Program-made: the position numbers and the translations under genes | The notes under the pieces: model-generated | The model's input: only the letters and a program-made list of their open reading frames with translations | The model's database searches: none | What the model was told of the DNA's origin: nothing | Origin: Oceanihabitans sp. IOP_32 | GTDB taxonomy: Bacteria > Bacteroidota > Bacteroidia > Flavobacteriales > Flavobacteriaceae | Assembly (NCBI RefSeq): GCF_009498295.1 | Contig: NZ_CP040813.1 | Location: 2,301,001-2,365,000 of the forward strand | Direction: 5' to 3' | Length of the DNA stretch: 64,000 nt | Shown here: positions 28,508-37,808 of the stretch, piece by piece | How the letters are laid out: every line of letters starts with the position of its first letter | How positions within the stretch are numbered: position 1 is the first letter of the stretch

Positions 28508-29626
28508 ATGAGAAAAATATTACTTTCAGTGTCGCTTATTGCAGTATGTTTAACCACTTATGCACAAGTCGGCATAGGTACAAACGCACCAAGTGCCTCT
28601 GCAGCTTTAGAGGTTAATAGCAAAACGCAGGGTTTTTTAATGCCACGCATGCGTAAAGCACAAATGGAAGCTATTAAAGCCCCTGCAGAAGGGCTTATGG
28701 TGTATTGTTTAGATTGTACACCAAAAGGTTTTCATGTTTACAATGGACGTGGTTTTATAAATGCAAATACTGGAGAATACCTTGATGGGCCAGATAAAAT
28801 TGCTGCCATTGTTGCGGCATCTACAGTTCCAGCCGCTGGGGGTACACCAAGTTTAGCCGATTTGGCAGCAGCTCATGTAACCAATGCGACGGGAGACCAA
28901 GCCGCTTATGAGGAGGCCATTGCTAGGGCTTCACCAGTACCTACAACATTGAGGGAGTTGCAGGGTATTATAGATAGCGAAAATTTCTGTTTATCTGTTC
29001 TCTCCTCTTCCGTTGCTGTTACTGTTGTTGTACCAGTTAAAAATCCGAAAACTGGAAGGGTTTGGATGGATAGAAACCTTGGCGCATCACGTGCCGCAAC
29101 TAGTAGTACAGACGAAGCGGCTTACGGTGATTTATATCAATGGGGTCGCAAAAAGGATGGGCACCAGCTGCGTAGAAGTTGTTCTGTAACAGGACCAGTA
29201 ACAGCTGGTAGTGAGGGGTATAAATTTGTGGGGAACCCATTGAATAATGGTTATAATTGGTTAATAACTCGTGACGACAAGAGATGGAATTTAGGAGATG
29301 TAAATACAATTATTAAATCTGCTAATGACCCTTGCCCTGATGGCTATAGAGTACCATCAAGAAAAGAATTAGATAATGAACGTCAATCCTGGAAATCCAA
29401 TGATGCTGCAGGAGCTTTTGCTAGTCCTTTAAAATGGCCACTTGCGGGTTACCGCTCCCGTGGTGGCGGTTCAGAACCACATATTAGTTTGGGTACTCGT
29501 AGTATTTATTGGTCTAATGAAAATACTAGCACTAGTGGAGCAACTCTGGAATTCAATCATCTTAATTCGAAAATGGCTGGTTACAGTCGGGCTTACGGCT
29601 TTTCTGTTCGATGTATCAAGGAATAG
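28508..29626 (+). CDS. FISUMP-domain secreted protein 2, with helical insert
   Basis: An upstream in-frame ATG at 28463 exists inside the leader, but ATG 28508 gives a clean signal peptide (MRKILLSVSLIAVCLTTYAQ) and matches the paralogues, so 372 residues. After the shared VGIGTNAPSASAALEV segment there is an alanine-rich insert of about 95 residues. It contains DLAAAHVTNATGDQAAYEEA and PTTLRELQGIIDSEN, a pattern like the short helical repeats of Bacteroidota surface proteins. Then follows the FISUMP domain (GRVWMDRNLGAS to VRCIKE). It is probably co-transcribed with its neighbours. Confidence 0.83.
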   Translation: MRKILLSVSLIAVCLTTYAQVGIGTNAPSASAALEVNSKTQGFLMPRMRKAQMEAIKAPAEGLMVYCLDCTPKGFHVYNGRGFINANTGEYLDGPDKIAAIVAASTVPAAGGTPSLADLAAAHVTNATGDQAAYEEAIARASPVPTTLRELQGIIDSENFCLSVLSSSVAVTVVVPVKNPKTGRVWMDRNLGASRAATSSTDEAAYGDLYQWGRKKDGHQLRRSCSVTGPVTAGSEGYKFVGNPLNNGYNWLITRDDKRWNLGDVNTIIKSANDPCPDGYRVPSRKELDNERQSWKSNDAAGAFASPLKWPLAGYRSRGGGSEPHISLGTRSIYWSNENTSTSGATLEFNHLNSKMAGYSRAYGFSVRCIKE

Positions 29627-29806
29627 ATACATTTACTCGATCCATGCTCAATCCTACATGGATGAACTTGAGTTATTAATTTACTATTAAAATAACTAAT
29701 GAATATATTCGTAACCCCATTAAGAGTTAAAGAATTATAAGTCAAGTATGCAATTTAATTAGACATTTATATTAAAGATAGTTTAAGCTGAAACAATTAC
29801 TAAGAC

Positions 29807-30694
29807 ATGAAAAAAATAACACTAACCGCTCTATTCATAACACTAAGCCTTAAAGCTTTCACCCAAATAGCCATAGGCACAAATGCCCCAGAGACCTCTG
29901 CCGCTTTAGAGGTTTCGAGTACAACACAAGGGTTTTTACCACCACGTATGGAAAAAGCGCAAATAAAAGCGATTAAAAATCCAGAAGAGGGGCTTATGGT
30001 GTATTGTTTGGATTGTAAGCCTAAAGGGGTTTATTATAATGACGGTAAAGCTTTTGTTAATCTTGATAATGGCGAACCTAGTGATATGAAAGAGACCGAT
30101 GTTTATTCGCCGGCAACAGGACGCGTATGGATGGATAGAAATCTTGGGGCTTCACGGGTTGCTTTAAACTCTACTGATGCAGCTGCTTACGGTGATTTGT
30201 ATCAGTGGGGTAGAGGAAATGATGGACACTCAAGACGAGATGCTGCTGTGGTATCGGGACGTGTTTCCGCAGGCTACGAAGGGTCGGCTTTTATAAAAGA
30301 CGAAAATGATTGGCTTTCTGAAAAAGATGATTTTCGTTGGAATGCAGGTACAGAAGAAAACCCTATAAAAACTGTTAATGATCCTTGCCCTATCGGATAT
30401 AGAGTACCCACATGGAAAGAGTGGAATGAAGAAAAAAACAATATTGATTACATTCTGCTAAATAGTGATGCCACGGTTTTTTCAGCTAGCCCTTTAAAAC
30501 TACCATTTTCGGGCAGTCGTCATTATGCTTGGGGTACTTTATACGCTACAGGAGTCAATGGGTACTATTGGTCTAGTAAGGTTTATGATGCAACTCGCGG
30601 AAGAGACTTCACATTTTACGGTAATCGAACAACTAAAAACGCACATCCACGTTCGGATGGTTTTGCAGTTCGATGTATTAAAGAGAATCAATAG
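29807..30694 (+). CDS. FISUMP-domain secreted protein 3
   Basis: The 295-residue protein has a signal peptide (MKKITLTALFITLSLKAFTQ), IAIGTNAPETSAALEV and a FISUMP domain from TDVYSPATGRVWMDRN to FAVRCIKE. It is closer in layout to FISUMP protein 1 than to 2, since it lacks the helical insert. Unlike the other two it has no copy of the 90-bp leader; the region before it is an ordinary AT-rich spacer. Confidence 0.85.
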   Translation: MKKITLTALFITLSLKAFTQIAIGTNAPETSAALEVSSTTQGFLPPRMEKAQIKAIKNPEEGLMVYCLDCKPKGVYYNDGKAFVNLDNGEPSDMKETDVYSPATGRVWMDRNLGASRVALNSTDAAAYGDLYQWGRGNDGHSRRDAAVVSGRVSAGYEGSAFIKDENDWLSEKDDFRWNAGTEENPIKTVNDPCPIGYRVPTWKEWNEEKNNIDYILLNSDATVFSASPLKLPFSGSRHYAWGTLYATGVNGYYWSSKVYDATRGRDFTFYGNRTTKNAHPRSDGFAVRCIKENQ

Positions 30695-30869
30695 TCCTTT
30701 TGTATTCGTTTGTGCTTTATTTTTATGTATTGCAGATGACTTTGCTACACCATTCTGATATTAAAGACAATTTATTATCACTTTATTCTTATGTAAATTA
30801 AATTTTAAAGTCTGAGTTATTGTATTCGGGCTTTTAAACTTAGTTTAAATAACTATTTTTAACTACACA

Positions 30870-32213
30870 ATGAAAAAAACAAACCTCCTATTAACTTTAC
30901 TATTCTTCACCCAACTCCTGCAAGCCCAAACACTAACAGGTCATTACAAACAGCACGCTGGGCAAGAATTAAGTCTAACAGGTTTTAATTATTACAAATC
31001 CACCACGCTAGGAACGGCTAAAGCAGATAGTTCTGGTTTTTTTATTATCAACTACCCTAAAGGTTATAAGGGGATGGCCATTTTAAATGCACAAGACCAA
31101 GCGAATTTAGTATTGGCATTAACTCAAGATAGCATACAGTTAAAAGGGACACACTTAAACGCCATAGATCGGTTAGAATATATAAATAGCAAAGAGAACA
31201 CACAGTTTTTAAACTATGCCCAAGCGCAAGGGGTGAGAAGTAATGCCTTATCGGCCATAAATTACTTATTGTCTTTGTATAACAATCGGCAAGATTTAGC
31301 GACGAGCAAAATTTTTCTTGAAACATTAACGCAAGAAAAAGAGCGTTTAAACCAGCAAGACACAAATTTTTTAAACGGTTTAGATCAAGATAGTTATTTA
31401 CGTTGGTTTATTCCCTTACGGAAATTGGTTCAAGAGACGCCTGTTGTGGCGCAAACAGAAACCGAGCGCATACCAGAAGCTATAGCGCAATTTAGAACCA
31501 TAGATTTTAATAATAAAAATTTTAAAAACAGTGGTCTTTTAGAGGGCTTAATTACTGGGCATTACGATTTGTTGCAAAGTATGGAGCAACCTCTCGATCG
31601 TATCGCCACTCAAATGAATTTAAGCACACAGTATCTCATCGATAATTTACAAGATAACGATGAGGTTTTAAATGTGGTTTCCAGCGAGTTGTTTCATTAT
31701 TTAGAAGCGCGTAGTTTATTTGAAGCCTCAGAATATTTGTCGGTTAGTCTATTAAACAACAGTCAATGTGCTTTAACAGACGATTTGTTGGCCAAACTAG
31801 AAAGTTACCGCAAACTAAAAGTGGGCGCTTATGGACCAGATATTCAATTAAACGGCACAGAAAAATTAAGTGCTATAAAAACCTATAAACTCTTGGTGTT
31901 TGGTGCCAGTTGGTGTCCAAATTGTAAGAACGAAGCTCTAGAGCTATTAAAACAATACGATACTTGGCAAGCGAAAAATATTGAGGTGGTCTACATCAGT
32001 TTAGACACAGAGGAATCGGCGTTTAAAACCGCCTATAATAATGCCCCTTGGAAGACCTTTTGCGATTATCAAGGCTGGGACACACAAGCCGCAAAGGATT
32101 ATTATATTTCTGGAACACCGAGCTATTTTTTACTAGATGCTAACAATAAAATAGTGCTGAGACCAAGCTCGGTAGCCCACGCCAAAGCATGGATAGCCCA
32201 ACACTTGAAATAG
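30870..32213 (+). CDS. TlpA-like thioredoxin-fold protein with large N-terminal domain
   Basis: The 447-residue protein has a signal peptide (MKKTNLLLTLLFFTQLLQAQ). A beta-rich DUF4369-like N-terminal region and a helical middle follow. The C-terminal thioredoxin domain has the redox motif WCPNC with the first Cys near residue 349 and the cis-proline loop SGTPSYFLLD. It is probably periplasmic, for thiol-disulfide exchange. It follows the FISUMP genes on the same strand by 175 bp and may act on their cysteines: the FISUMP domains keep Cys in DPCP and VRCIKE. That link is inference. Confidence 0.83.
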   Translation: MKKTNLLLTLLFFTQLLQAQTLTGHYKQHAGQELSLTGFNYYKSTTLGTAKADSSGFFIINYPKGYKGMAILNAQDQANLVLALTQDSIQLKGTHLNAIDRLEYINSKENTQFLNYAQAQGVRSNALSAINYLLSLYNNRQDLATSKIFLETLTQEKERLNQQDTNFLNGLDQDSYLRWFIPLRKLVQETPVVAQTETERIPEAIAQFRTIDFNNKNFKNSGLLEGLITGHYDLLQSMEQPLDRIATQMNLSTQYLIDNLQDNDEVLNVVSSELFHYLEARSLFEASEYLSVSLLNNSQCALTDDLLAKLESYRKLKVGAYGPDIQLNGTEKLSAIKTYKLLVFGASWCPNCKNEALELLKQYDTWQAKNIEVVYISLDTEESAFKTAYNNAPWKTFCDYQGWDTQAAKDYYISGTPSYFLLDANNKIVLRPSSVAHAKAWIAQHLK

Positions 32214-32231
32214 GAAATTCATAAAGCGCTT

Positions 32232-32256
32232 AAATGGGAGCTATCCCCATTTTGTT
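32232..32256 (+). terminator. weak terminator after the TlpA-like gene
   Basis: AAATGGG and CCCCATTT form a 7-bp stem with a 6-base loop, followed by TTGTTTG, 20 bp after the stop. Confidence 0.4.
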
Positions 32257-32362
32257 TGAGCTTGCTTAGCTTCTGGTTATGCGTTAAAGGGGGTGTGGAA
32301 CGTGTGGTTTTCGCTTTCTGAGGTTTGTTGCGACACAAATTTTAGATTCTAAAAAGGGTTTC

Positions 32363-32538
32363 GAATTATTTCTTGTTCAAATGAGGTAGAACATCAACGC
32401 TTAGCCAAAGTTAGGGTTTTATGTTATTACGAAATAGGGGCGAAAAAGAACTGCGAAGCACCTCATGAACACCTATTTATAACATAGAAAGATGCGAGTA
32501 AACAAATTATATGCGGCATGACATGGCTAATTTGGTAT
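32363..32538. repeat. MITE-like ATACCAA repeat, internally deleted and end-truncated copy
   Basis: It matches the element at 58364-60052 in the block GAATTATTTCTTGTTCA and from GGTTTTATGTTA through AACACCTATTTATAACATAG to the terminal GGCTAATTTGGTAT. The middle is replaced or diverged and the left inverted end is absent. Confidence 0.65.
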
Positions 32539-32624
32539 TCTGAGTTTACGATGCTTTACGGACAATCAATTACAATCTAAAGGTTATTTAAAAAGGTGGC
32601 GTGGTAGTAAAAAAGAGGGTATAA

Positions 32625-32650
32625 AAAAACCACCCATAAGGTGGCTTTTT
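32625..32650 (-). terminator. terminator of the 32.7-kb lipoprotein gene
   Basis: On the minus strand AAAGCCACC, TTATG, GGTGGTTT form a stem-loop followed by TTTTT, 18 bp after the stop. Confidence 0.75.
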
Positions 32651-32667
32651 AGTACGTTCTAGTAGTT

Positions 32668-33024
32668 TTATTTCCCGCTAGTCGCTTCTTTTGCTTTTTT
32701 CTTAGCATCTTCAGCAGCTTTATCGGCAGCACTTTCTACGTTTTCAACGGCTTCACCAGCAGCATCAACAGCGCTATCAATAGCTTCTCCTGCTTTTTCT
32801 GTAGCTTCATTTAGAGCTTCACCAGTTTTATCAGCAGCTTCATCAACAGCTTCTCCTGCATTTTCAGCAGCCTCTTCTAAAGCTTCAGCAGCGTTTTCTG
32901 CAGTCTCTTCAGTGGCTTCAACAGCGTTTTCTAAAGTGTCTTCTGCTTTCTTGGTGTCTCTACAAGACGTAAAAGTTAGGCCTAAAGCTAACAGTAAAGC
33001 AGTGCTTAAAAGTAATTTTTTCAT
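32668..33024 (-). CDS. alanine/glutamate-rich helical lipoprotein
   Basis: The 118-residue protein has a lipoprotein signal (LLLALGLTFTSC, Cys at 21). An 11-residue-like amphipathic repeat of Ala and Glu (ENAVEATEETAENAAEALEEA and so on) runs to a lysine-rich end. This resembles LEA/YtxH-type stress proteins and likely forms a long helix anchored in the membrane. Its N-terminal 28 codons are nearly the same as those of the fasciclin lipoprotein next to it. Function is unknown. Confidence 0.8.
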   Translation of the reverse strand: MKKLLLSTALLLALGLTFTSCRDTKKAEDTLENAVEATEETAENAAEALEEAAENAGEAVDEAADKTGEALNEATEKAGEAIDSAVDAAGEAVENVESAADKAAEDAKKKAKEATSGK

Positions 33025-33286
33025 GAGTTTTGGTTTTAATGTTTATTAATTTAATTAGTGAGTGAAAATATTATATTTTTTACGATTTTCAAAGGATATT
33101 ATTAGAAAAATTCTTATTACTTTATAAGAATATATCCCACTGGTAGAGGCTTAATTTTTTGCTTGTATAAACCTATTATAACAGTGCTTTTCACCTTTTT
33201 TTGTTGAGCAAGAATTGATCGACTAACGTAAAAAAACTTACTTACTAGATAGTTGGTAAGTAAGTTTTAAATATTTTAACGGTTAT

Positions 33287-33874
33287 TTATTCTGGCATTA
33301 CTACAGTATCGATGGCGTGAATCACACCGTTTGAAGCAGCGACGTCGGCTATAACAACTTTGGCGGCATTTCCTTTAGCGTCCTTTATTATAACATCGGT
33401 ACCATTTAAAGTAGCAACTAATGTGTTGCCTTGTACTGTGGTAACCTCAAAAGCACCGTCATTAGCATTAATGGCTTCAACTACAGCCGCGGCATCAAAT
33501 GTTCCAGAAACAACATGGTAGGTTAAAATACCTGATAAGGTAGCTTTGTTTTCTGGTTTTAATAAATTGTCTACTGTGCCTTCAGGTAATTTAGCAAAAG
33601 CATCGTTTGTAGGAGCAAAAACCGTAAAAGGTCCTGTTCCACTTAATACTTCAACTAAGTCTGCTGCTTTTACTGCGGCTACAAGTGTAGAGAAGTTTTC
33701 GTTAGCAGCAGCAACCTCAACAATGTTTGGTGCTTTCTCCTCTTCAACGGCTTCTTCAATAACTTCTACAGTATCTTCGGTTACTACTTCTTCTTGTTTT
33801 TTGGTGTCTTTACAAGAATTAAATGATAGGCCAAATACTGCTAATAGAACCGTACTTAAAAGTAATTTTTTCAT
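33287..33874 (-). CDS. fasciclin-domain lipoprotein
   Basis: The 195-residue protein has a lipoprotein signal (LLLSTVLLAVFGLSFNSC), a short acidic linker of Glu and Val, then one fasciclin domain: NFSTLVAAVKAADLVEVLSGTGPFTVFAPTNDAF, ILTYHVVSGTF, NGVIHAIDTVVMP. Fasciclin domains mediate adhesion or surface interactions. It lies upstream of the helical lipoprotein on the same strand, 262 bp away, with which it shares the signal region and the RDTKK/KDTKK segment. That suggests duplication of the export module. Confidence 0.92.
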   Translation of the reverse strand: MKKLLLSTVLLAVFGLSFNSCKDTKKQEEVVTEDTVEVIEEAVEEEKAPNIVEVAAANENFSTLVAAVKAADLVEVLSGTGPFTVFAPTNDAFAKLPEGTVDNLLKPENKATLSGILTYHVVSGTFDAAAVVEAINANDGAFEVTTVQGNTLVATLNGTDVIIKDAKGNAAKVVIADVAASNGVIHAIDTVVMPE

Positions 33875-33974
33875 TGGTTTTTGTTTTAGTGTTAATTATT
33901 TTCTAATCTAAACACTTATTCTGTAGGATATAAAGGTCTGTCTTGATATCTTTAGCGTTAAGGGTTAAATTATC

Positions 33975-35210
33975 TTATATACGCAGATAGTTGAGTATTT
34001 GGATGACTGCCCCTTTGTTTTTTTTAATATACGCTAAGTTTTTATCGCCAGCTTGTAATCTTTTCTCGGCGTTACCAATAAGCTCATCGAGAACCAAATT
34101 GAATTCTTTTTGGTTTGCAATAGAAAACATACCACAATTAGCAATCATAGCTTTAGCCTCAGGAAATTTATCGTACTTGTTTCCAATAATAATAGGAATC
34201 CCGAAAACGGCAGGCTCTAGTGTATTGTGTAAACCCGTATGCCCCATAGCACCACCAACATAAGCTATATCGGCATAATGATATATTTTAGTTAATAATC
34301 CAATGGTATCTACAATGAATACTTGCGCGTCTTTAAGGTCTTTGTCGGCCTGTTCACTGTATAAAACTGTTGGAGAATCCAATTTATCTGCCAGGCTTTT
34401 TATTTGGGTCGGGTTAATATTATGAGGCGCAATAATAAATTTGACGTCCTTACTGGTTTTAGTATTAATGTAATTTATAAATAGATTGTCGTCTATCGGC
34501 CAAGTACTTCCTGCAACAATGCATAAATGATTATTCTTAAAGGTTTCTATAAAATCTAGGGTGTTATTAACCTCTAATTGATTGGAAACCCGATCAAAAC
34601 GGGTGTCTCCAGATACGGTAACCGCATGATAATTTATGGATTGCAGTAGTTTTTTTGAGGTTTCGTTTTGTGTAAAAATATGCTCGAATGTGAATAACGC
34701 TTCTCTTAAGGTTTTTCCGTAGAATTTAAAGAAGGATTGAGTTTCTCTAAAGGCCGCCGATATTAATACAGCGCGTAATTGCCGTTGCTTTAATGCGTTT
34801 AGGAAATTAGGCCAAATATCGTATTTAACAAAAACCGTGAGCTCTGGATTTACGATATTTAAAAAGTGATGGGCATTTTTTTTGGTGTCTAAAGGTAAAT
34901 ACACGACAACATCGGCAATGGGCGAGTTTTTACGAATTTCGTATCCAGATGGCGAGAAAAAAGTGAGAACAATTTTATGTGTTGGGTATTGCTTTCGCAG
35001 GGCCTGAAACACGGGAAGCCCTTGTTCGTACTCTCCCAACGACGCACAATGAAACCACAGCGTTTTATCTTGACTATGAAGCTTGTCTTTTAATATACCA
35101 AAGGTTTTGGATCGGCCGGCAACCCCTAATTTAATTTTTTTGTTAAATGCTGCGATACATTTTAAACCGATACTTGCTAAATGTATTCCTAAGTTATATA
35201 GTAGAGTCAA
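33975..35210 (-). CDS. waaA: 3-deoxy-D-manno-octulosonic acid transferase
   Basis: The 411-residue protein has an N-terminal anchor-like segment, WFHCASLGEYEQGLPVFQAL (family signature with the catalytic Glu) and the GT-B C-domain with VAGSTWPIDDNLFI and YVGGAMGHTGLHNTLEPAVFG. It adds Kdo to lipid A precursor at the inner membrane. The start is TTG (35208-35210): no ATG lies before the conserved start, and the promoter-like TATTTTTG lies 13 bp further upstream. Confidence 0.93.
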   Translation of the reverse strand: MTLLYNLGIHLASIGLKCIAAFNKKIKLGVAGRSKTFGILKDKLHSQDKTLWFHCASLGEYEQGLPVFQALRKQYPTHKIVLTFFSPSGYEIRKNSPIADVVVYLPLDTKKNAHHFLNIVNPELTVFVKYDIWPNFLNALKQRQLRAVLISAAFRETQSFFKFYGKTLREALFTFEHIFTQNETSKKLLQSINYHAVTVSGDTRFDRVSNQLEVNNTLDFIETFKNNHLCIVAGSTWPIDDNLFINYINTKTSKDVKFIIAPHNINPTQIKSLADKLDSPTVLYSEQADKDLKDAQVFIVDTIGLLTKIYHYADIAYVGGAMGHTGLHNTLEPAVFGIPIIIGNKYDKFPEAKAMIANCGMFSIANQKEFNLVLDELIGNAEKRLQAGDKNLAYIKKNKGAVIQILNYLRI

Positions 35211-35222
35211 AACTTTTTATCA

Positions 35223-35230
35223 CAAAAATA
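35223..35230 (-). promoter_or_regulatory. Bacteroidota -7 promoter element of waaA
   Basis: The minus strand reads TATTTTTG, 12 bp before the TTG start. The mRNA would have a very short leader. Confidence 0.4.
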
Positions 35231-35346
35231 CATTTCTTTAAAATAAATACGTTGGTTAGCGCTTACGAATTTTGTAATTTCGCCCTCTATATCGCTTTAT
35301 TAAGACGAGTTAACTAAGCAGAGCTTGTTTTCTGTGAAAATAAAAA

Positions 35347-36522
35347 ATGAGCCGTAAAATTTTTCAGATGAAGAAAATCCAAATGGTAGACCTCAAAGGT
35401 CAATACAATCAAATAAAAGATGTTGTGAATCCTTCAATTCAGGAGGTTATAGACACGACCTCATTTATAAACGGTCCAAAAGTTCATGAATTTCAGAAGA
35501 ATTTGGAGCAATATCTGGGTGTAAAGCATGTTATACCCTGTGCAAACGGCACCGATGCTTTACAAATAGCCATGATGGGGCTGGATTTAAAACCCGGAGA
35601 TGAGGTTATTACGGCCGATTTCACTTTTGCGGCGACTGTAGAAGTTATCGCACTGTTAAATTTAACACCAGTATTGGTAGATGTTAATCCCGACGACTTT
35701 AATATAAGTATTGAAGCTATTAAAAAGGCGATTACACCAAAAACTAAAGCCATTGTACCGGTGCATTTATTTGGGCAATGTGCCAATATGGAGGCGATTA
35801 TGGAAATAGCAAAAGCCCATAATTTGTTTGTCATTGAAGATAATGCACAAGCCATTGGGGCGACTTTTACCTACAAAGATGGCACGAAGGCGAAAGCAGG
35901 AACTATTGGGCATGTGGCATCTACTTCCTTTTTTCCTTCAAAAAACTTAGGTTGTTATGGCGATGGTGGCGCCATTTTCACTAACGATGACGATTTAGCA
36001 CACCGCATAAGAGGTATTGTTAATCATGGTATGTACAAGCGTTATCACCATGATGTGGTTGGTGTTAATTCCAGATTAGATACGATTCAAGCCGCTGTTT
36101 TAAATGCGAAATTACCGTATTTAGATCGTTATAATGAGGCAAGGCGAAAGGCTGCCCGAAAATATAATGAGGCGTTTAAAGGTGTTAAAAACATAATAAC
36201 ACCTATAACCGTAAATGGATGCAAAGATATTTGTGATACTTGCGATTGCCATGTGTTTCATCAATACACATTAAAAGTAAAAGGTGTCGATCGAGACGCA
36301 TTAGTAAAGCATTTAAATGCACACGATATTCCTTGTGGTGTCTATTATCCCATTCCGTTACATAAGCAAAAAGCTTACGCAGATGCCCGATATCAAGAAG
36401 CCGATTTCCCAGTTACCAACCAGTTAATTCAGGAAGTAATCTCCTTGCCAATGCATACCGAATTGGACGACGAACAAATTGCCTATATCACATCAACACT
36501 TATAAACTTTATAAATGGATAA
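35347..36522 (+). CDS. DegT/DnrJ/EryC1 family sugar aminotransferase
   Basis: The fold-type I PLP enzyme has 391 residues from 35347, or 384 from the ATG at 35368 (MKKIQMVDLKGQYNQIKD), which is the more usual start. Motifs are ACANGTDALQIAM (here PCANGTDALQIAM), the PLP-aspartate region VIEDNAQAIGA and the internal aldimine lysine in SFFPSKNLGCYGDGGA. Members transaminate nucleotide-activated keto-sugars for surface polysaccharides. A cysteine-rich insert (GCKDICDTCDCHVFHQ) is notable. It overlaps galE by 8 bp, so the two form an operon. Confidence 0.9.
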   Translation: MSRKIFQMKKIQMVDLKGQYNQIKDVVNPSIQEVIDTTSFINGPKVHEFQKNLEQYLGVKHVIPCANGTDALQIAMMGLDLKPGDEVITADFTFAATVEVIALLNLTPVLVDVNPDDFNISIEAIKKAITPKTKAIVPVHLFGQCANMEAIMEIAKAHNLFVIEDNAQAIGATFTYKDGTKAKAGTIGHVASTSFFPSKNLGCYGDGGAIFTNDDDLAHRIRGIVNHGMYKRYHHDVVGVNSRLDTIQAAVLNAKLPYLDRYNEARRKAARKYNEAFKGVKNIITPITVNGCKDICDTCDCHVFHQYTLKVKGVDRDALVKHLNAHDIPCGVYYPIPLHKQKAYADARYQEADFPVTNQLIQEVISLPMHTELDDEQIAYITSTLINFING

Positions 36523-37537
36523 GATACTAGTTACAGGAGGATTAGGTTTTATTGGTTCTCATACTGTTGTAGAACTACAAAACAAGGGTTACGAGGTTGT
36601 TATTATTGATGATTTATCTAATGCTTCGGAAGCCGTTTTAGACGGTATAACAGCCATAACGGGCATAAAACCCACATTTGAAAAGTTAGATTTAAAAGAC
36701 AAACAAAAAGTAGAGCGTTTTTTTCAAGATTACAACGACATCAAAGGCGTTATTCATTTCGCAGCGAGTAAGGCTGTTGGCGAAAGTGTGCAAGAGCCAT
36801 TGTTGTACTACGAGAACAATATCTCTACACTCATTTACCTGCTTAAAGAATTAAAAAACTTACCTGAAGCGGCATTTATTTTTAGCTCATCTTGTACGGT
36901 TTACGGTCAAGCCGATGAATTGCCAATAACAGAAAGTGCTCCGGTAAAACAAGCCGAATCGCCTTACGGAAATACCAAACAGATTGGTGAAGAGATTATT
37001 AGTGATACTTGCAAAGTAACCCCAAACTTAAAGGCGATAGCCCTTAGATATTTTAACCCGATTGGCGCACACGAGTCTGGAAAAATTGGCGAGTTACCAA
37101 TAGGTGTGCCCCAGAATTTAGTACCGTTTATTACCCAAACGGCTATAGGAATTCGTGAAGAATTATCGGTTTTTGGGGACGATTATCCCACGCCAGATGG
37201 CACCTGTATACGAGATTATATTCATGTGGTCGATTTGGCCAAAGCCCATGTTGTAGCTCTTAATCGCTTGTTGCAAAATAAAAATAAAGCGAATTACGAA
37301 ACCTTTAATCTGGGCACAGGAAAAGGGAGTTCTGTATTAGAAGTAATCCATGCTTTCGAAAACGTTTCTGGAGAAAAACTAAATTATAAAATAGTAGGCA
37401 GAAGAGCAGGCGATATTATTTCGGCCTATGCCGATACCACCAAAGCCAATAACGAGTTGGGTTGGAAAACAGAGCTTACTCTTAACGATGCCATGCGTTC
37501 TGCTTGGAAATGGGAGCAGGTTGTTAGAGGGAAATAA
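36515..37537 (+). CDS. galE: UDP-glucose 4-epimerase
   Basis: The 340-residue short-chain dehydrogenase has NAD motif GGLGFIGSH near residue 8, HFAASKAVGES, the catalytic YxxxK in SPYGNTK, and RYFNPIGAHESG typical of GalE. It converts UDP-glucose and UDP-galactose, here likely supplying sugars for envelope glycans together with the aminotransferase. The ATG overlaps the preceding stop (ATGGATAA). A terminator follows. Confidence 0.94.
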   Translation: MDKILVTGGLGFIGSHTVVELQNKGYEVVIIDDLSNASEAVLDGITAITGIKPTFEKLDLKDKQKVERFFQDYNDIKGVIHFAASKAVGESVQEPLLYYENNISTLIYLLKELKNLPEAAFIFSSSCTVYGQADELPITESAPVKQAESPYGNTKQIGEEIISDTCKVTPNLKAIALRYFNPIGAHESGKIGELPIGVPQNLVPFITQTAIGIREELSVFGDDYPTPDGTCIRDYIHVVDLAKAHVVALNRLLQNKNKANYETFNLGTGKGSSVLEVIHAFENVSGEKLNYKIVGRRAGDIISAYADTTKANNELGWKTELTLNDAMRSAWKWEQVVRGK

Positions 37538-37560
37538 TTGTTGTTAATTAGAAAAATTTA

Positions 37561-37596
37561 AAAAGGCTACTCGATTAATGGAGTAGCCTTTTTTTA
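37561..37596 (+). terminator. terminator of the DegT-galE operon
   Basis: AAAAGGCTACTC and GAGTAGCCTTTT form an 11-12 bp stem with a loop of about 8 bases, followed by TTTTATT. Confidence 0.9.
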
Positions 37597-37635
37597 TTAG
37601 ATTCAATTTTGTATCTCCGTTTTTTATCATAATCG

Positions 37636-37730
37636 TAAAAAATCTGCGATTATCTGTGTAATCTGCGGGAAATAAATAGTAGCGCTTTATAGAATTGTCC
37701 CGCAGATAGCGCTGATTTACGCAGAAAAAA
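37636..37730. repeat. 95-bp inverted repeat with TCTGCG arms
   Basis: The left arm AAAATCTGCGATTATCTGTG continues to ATCTGCGGGA. The right arm begins TCCCGCAGATAGCGCTGATT and continues to ACGCAGAAAAAA. The arms pair over about 30 bases around a 30-base middle. Similar TCTGCG palindromes are dispersed in Bacteroidota genomes (from memory). It lies between galE and lspA, tail to tail. Confidence 0.65.
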
Positions 37731-37808
37731 AATATGTAAGTGCCACCATATTATATTAATTTATGGATTTATGATACTTTACGGATAATCAATTCAATTT
37801 TTATGATT

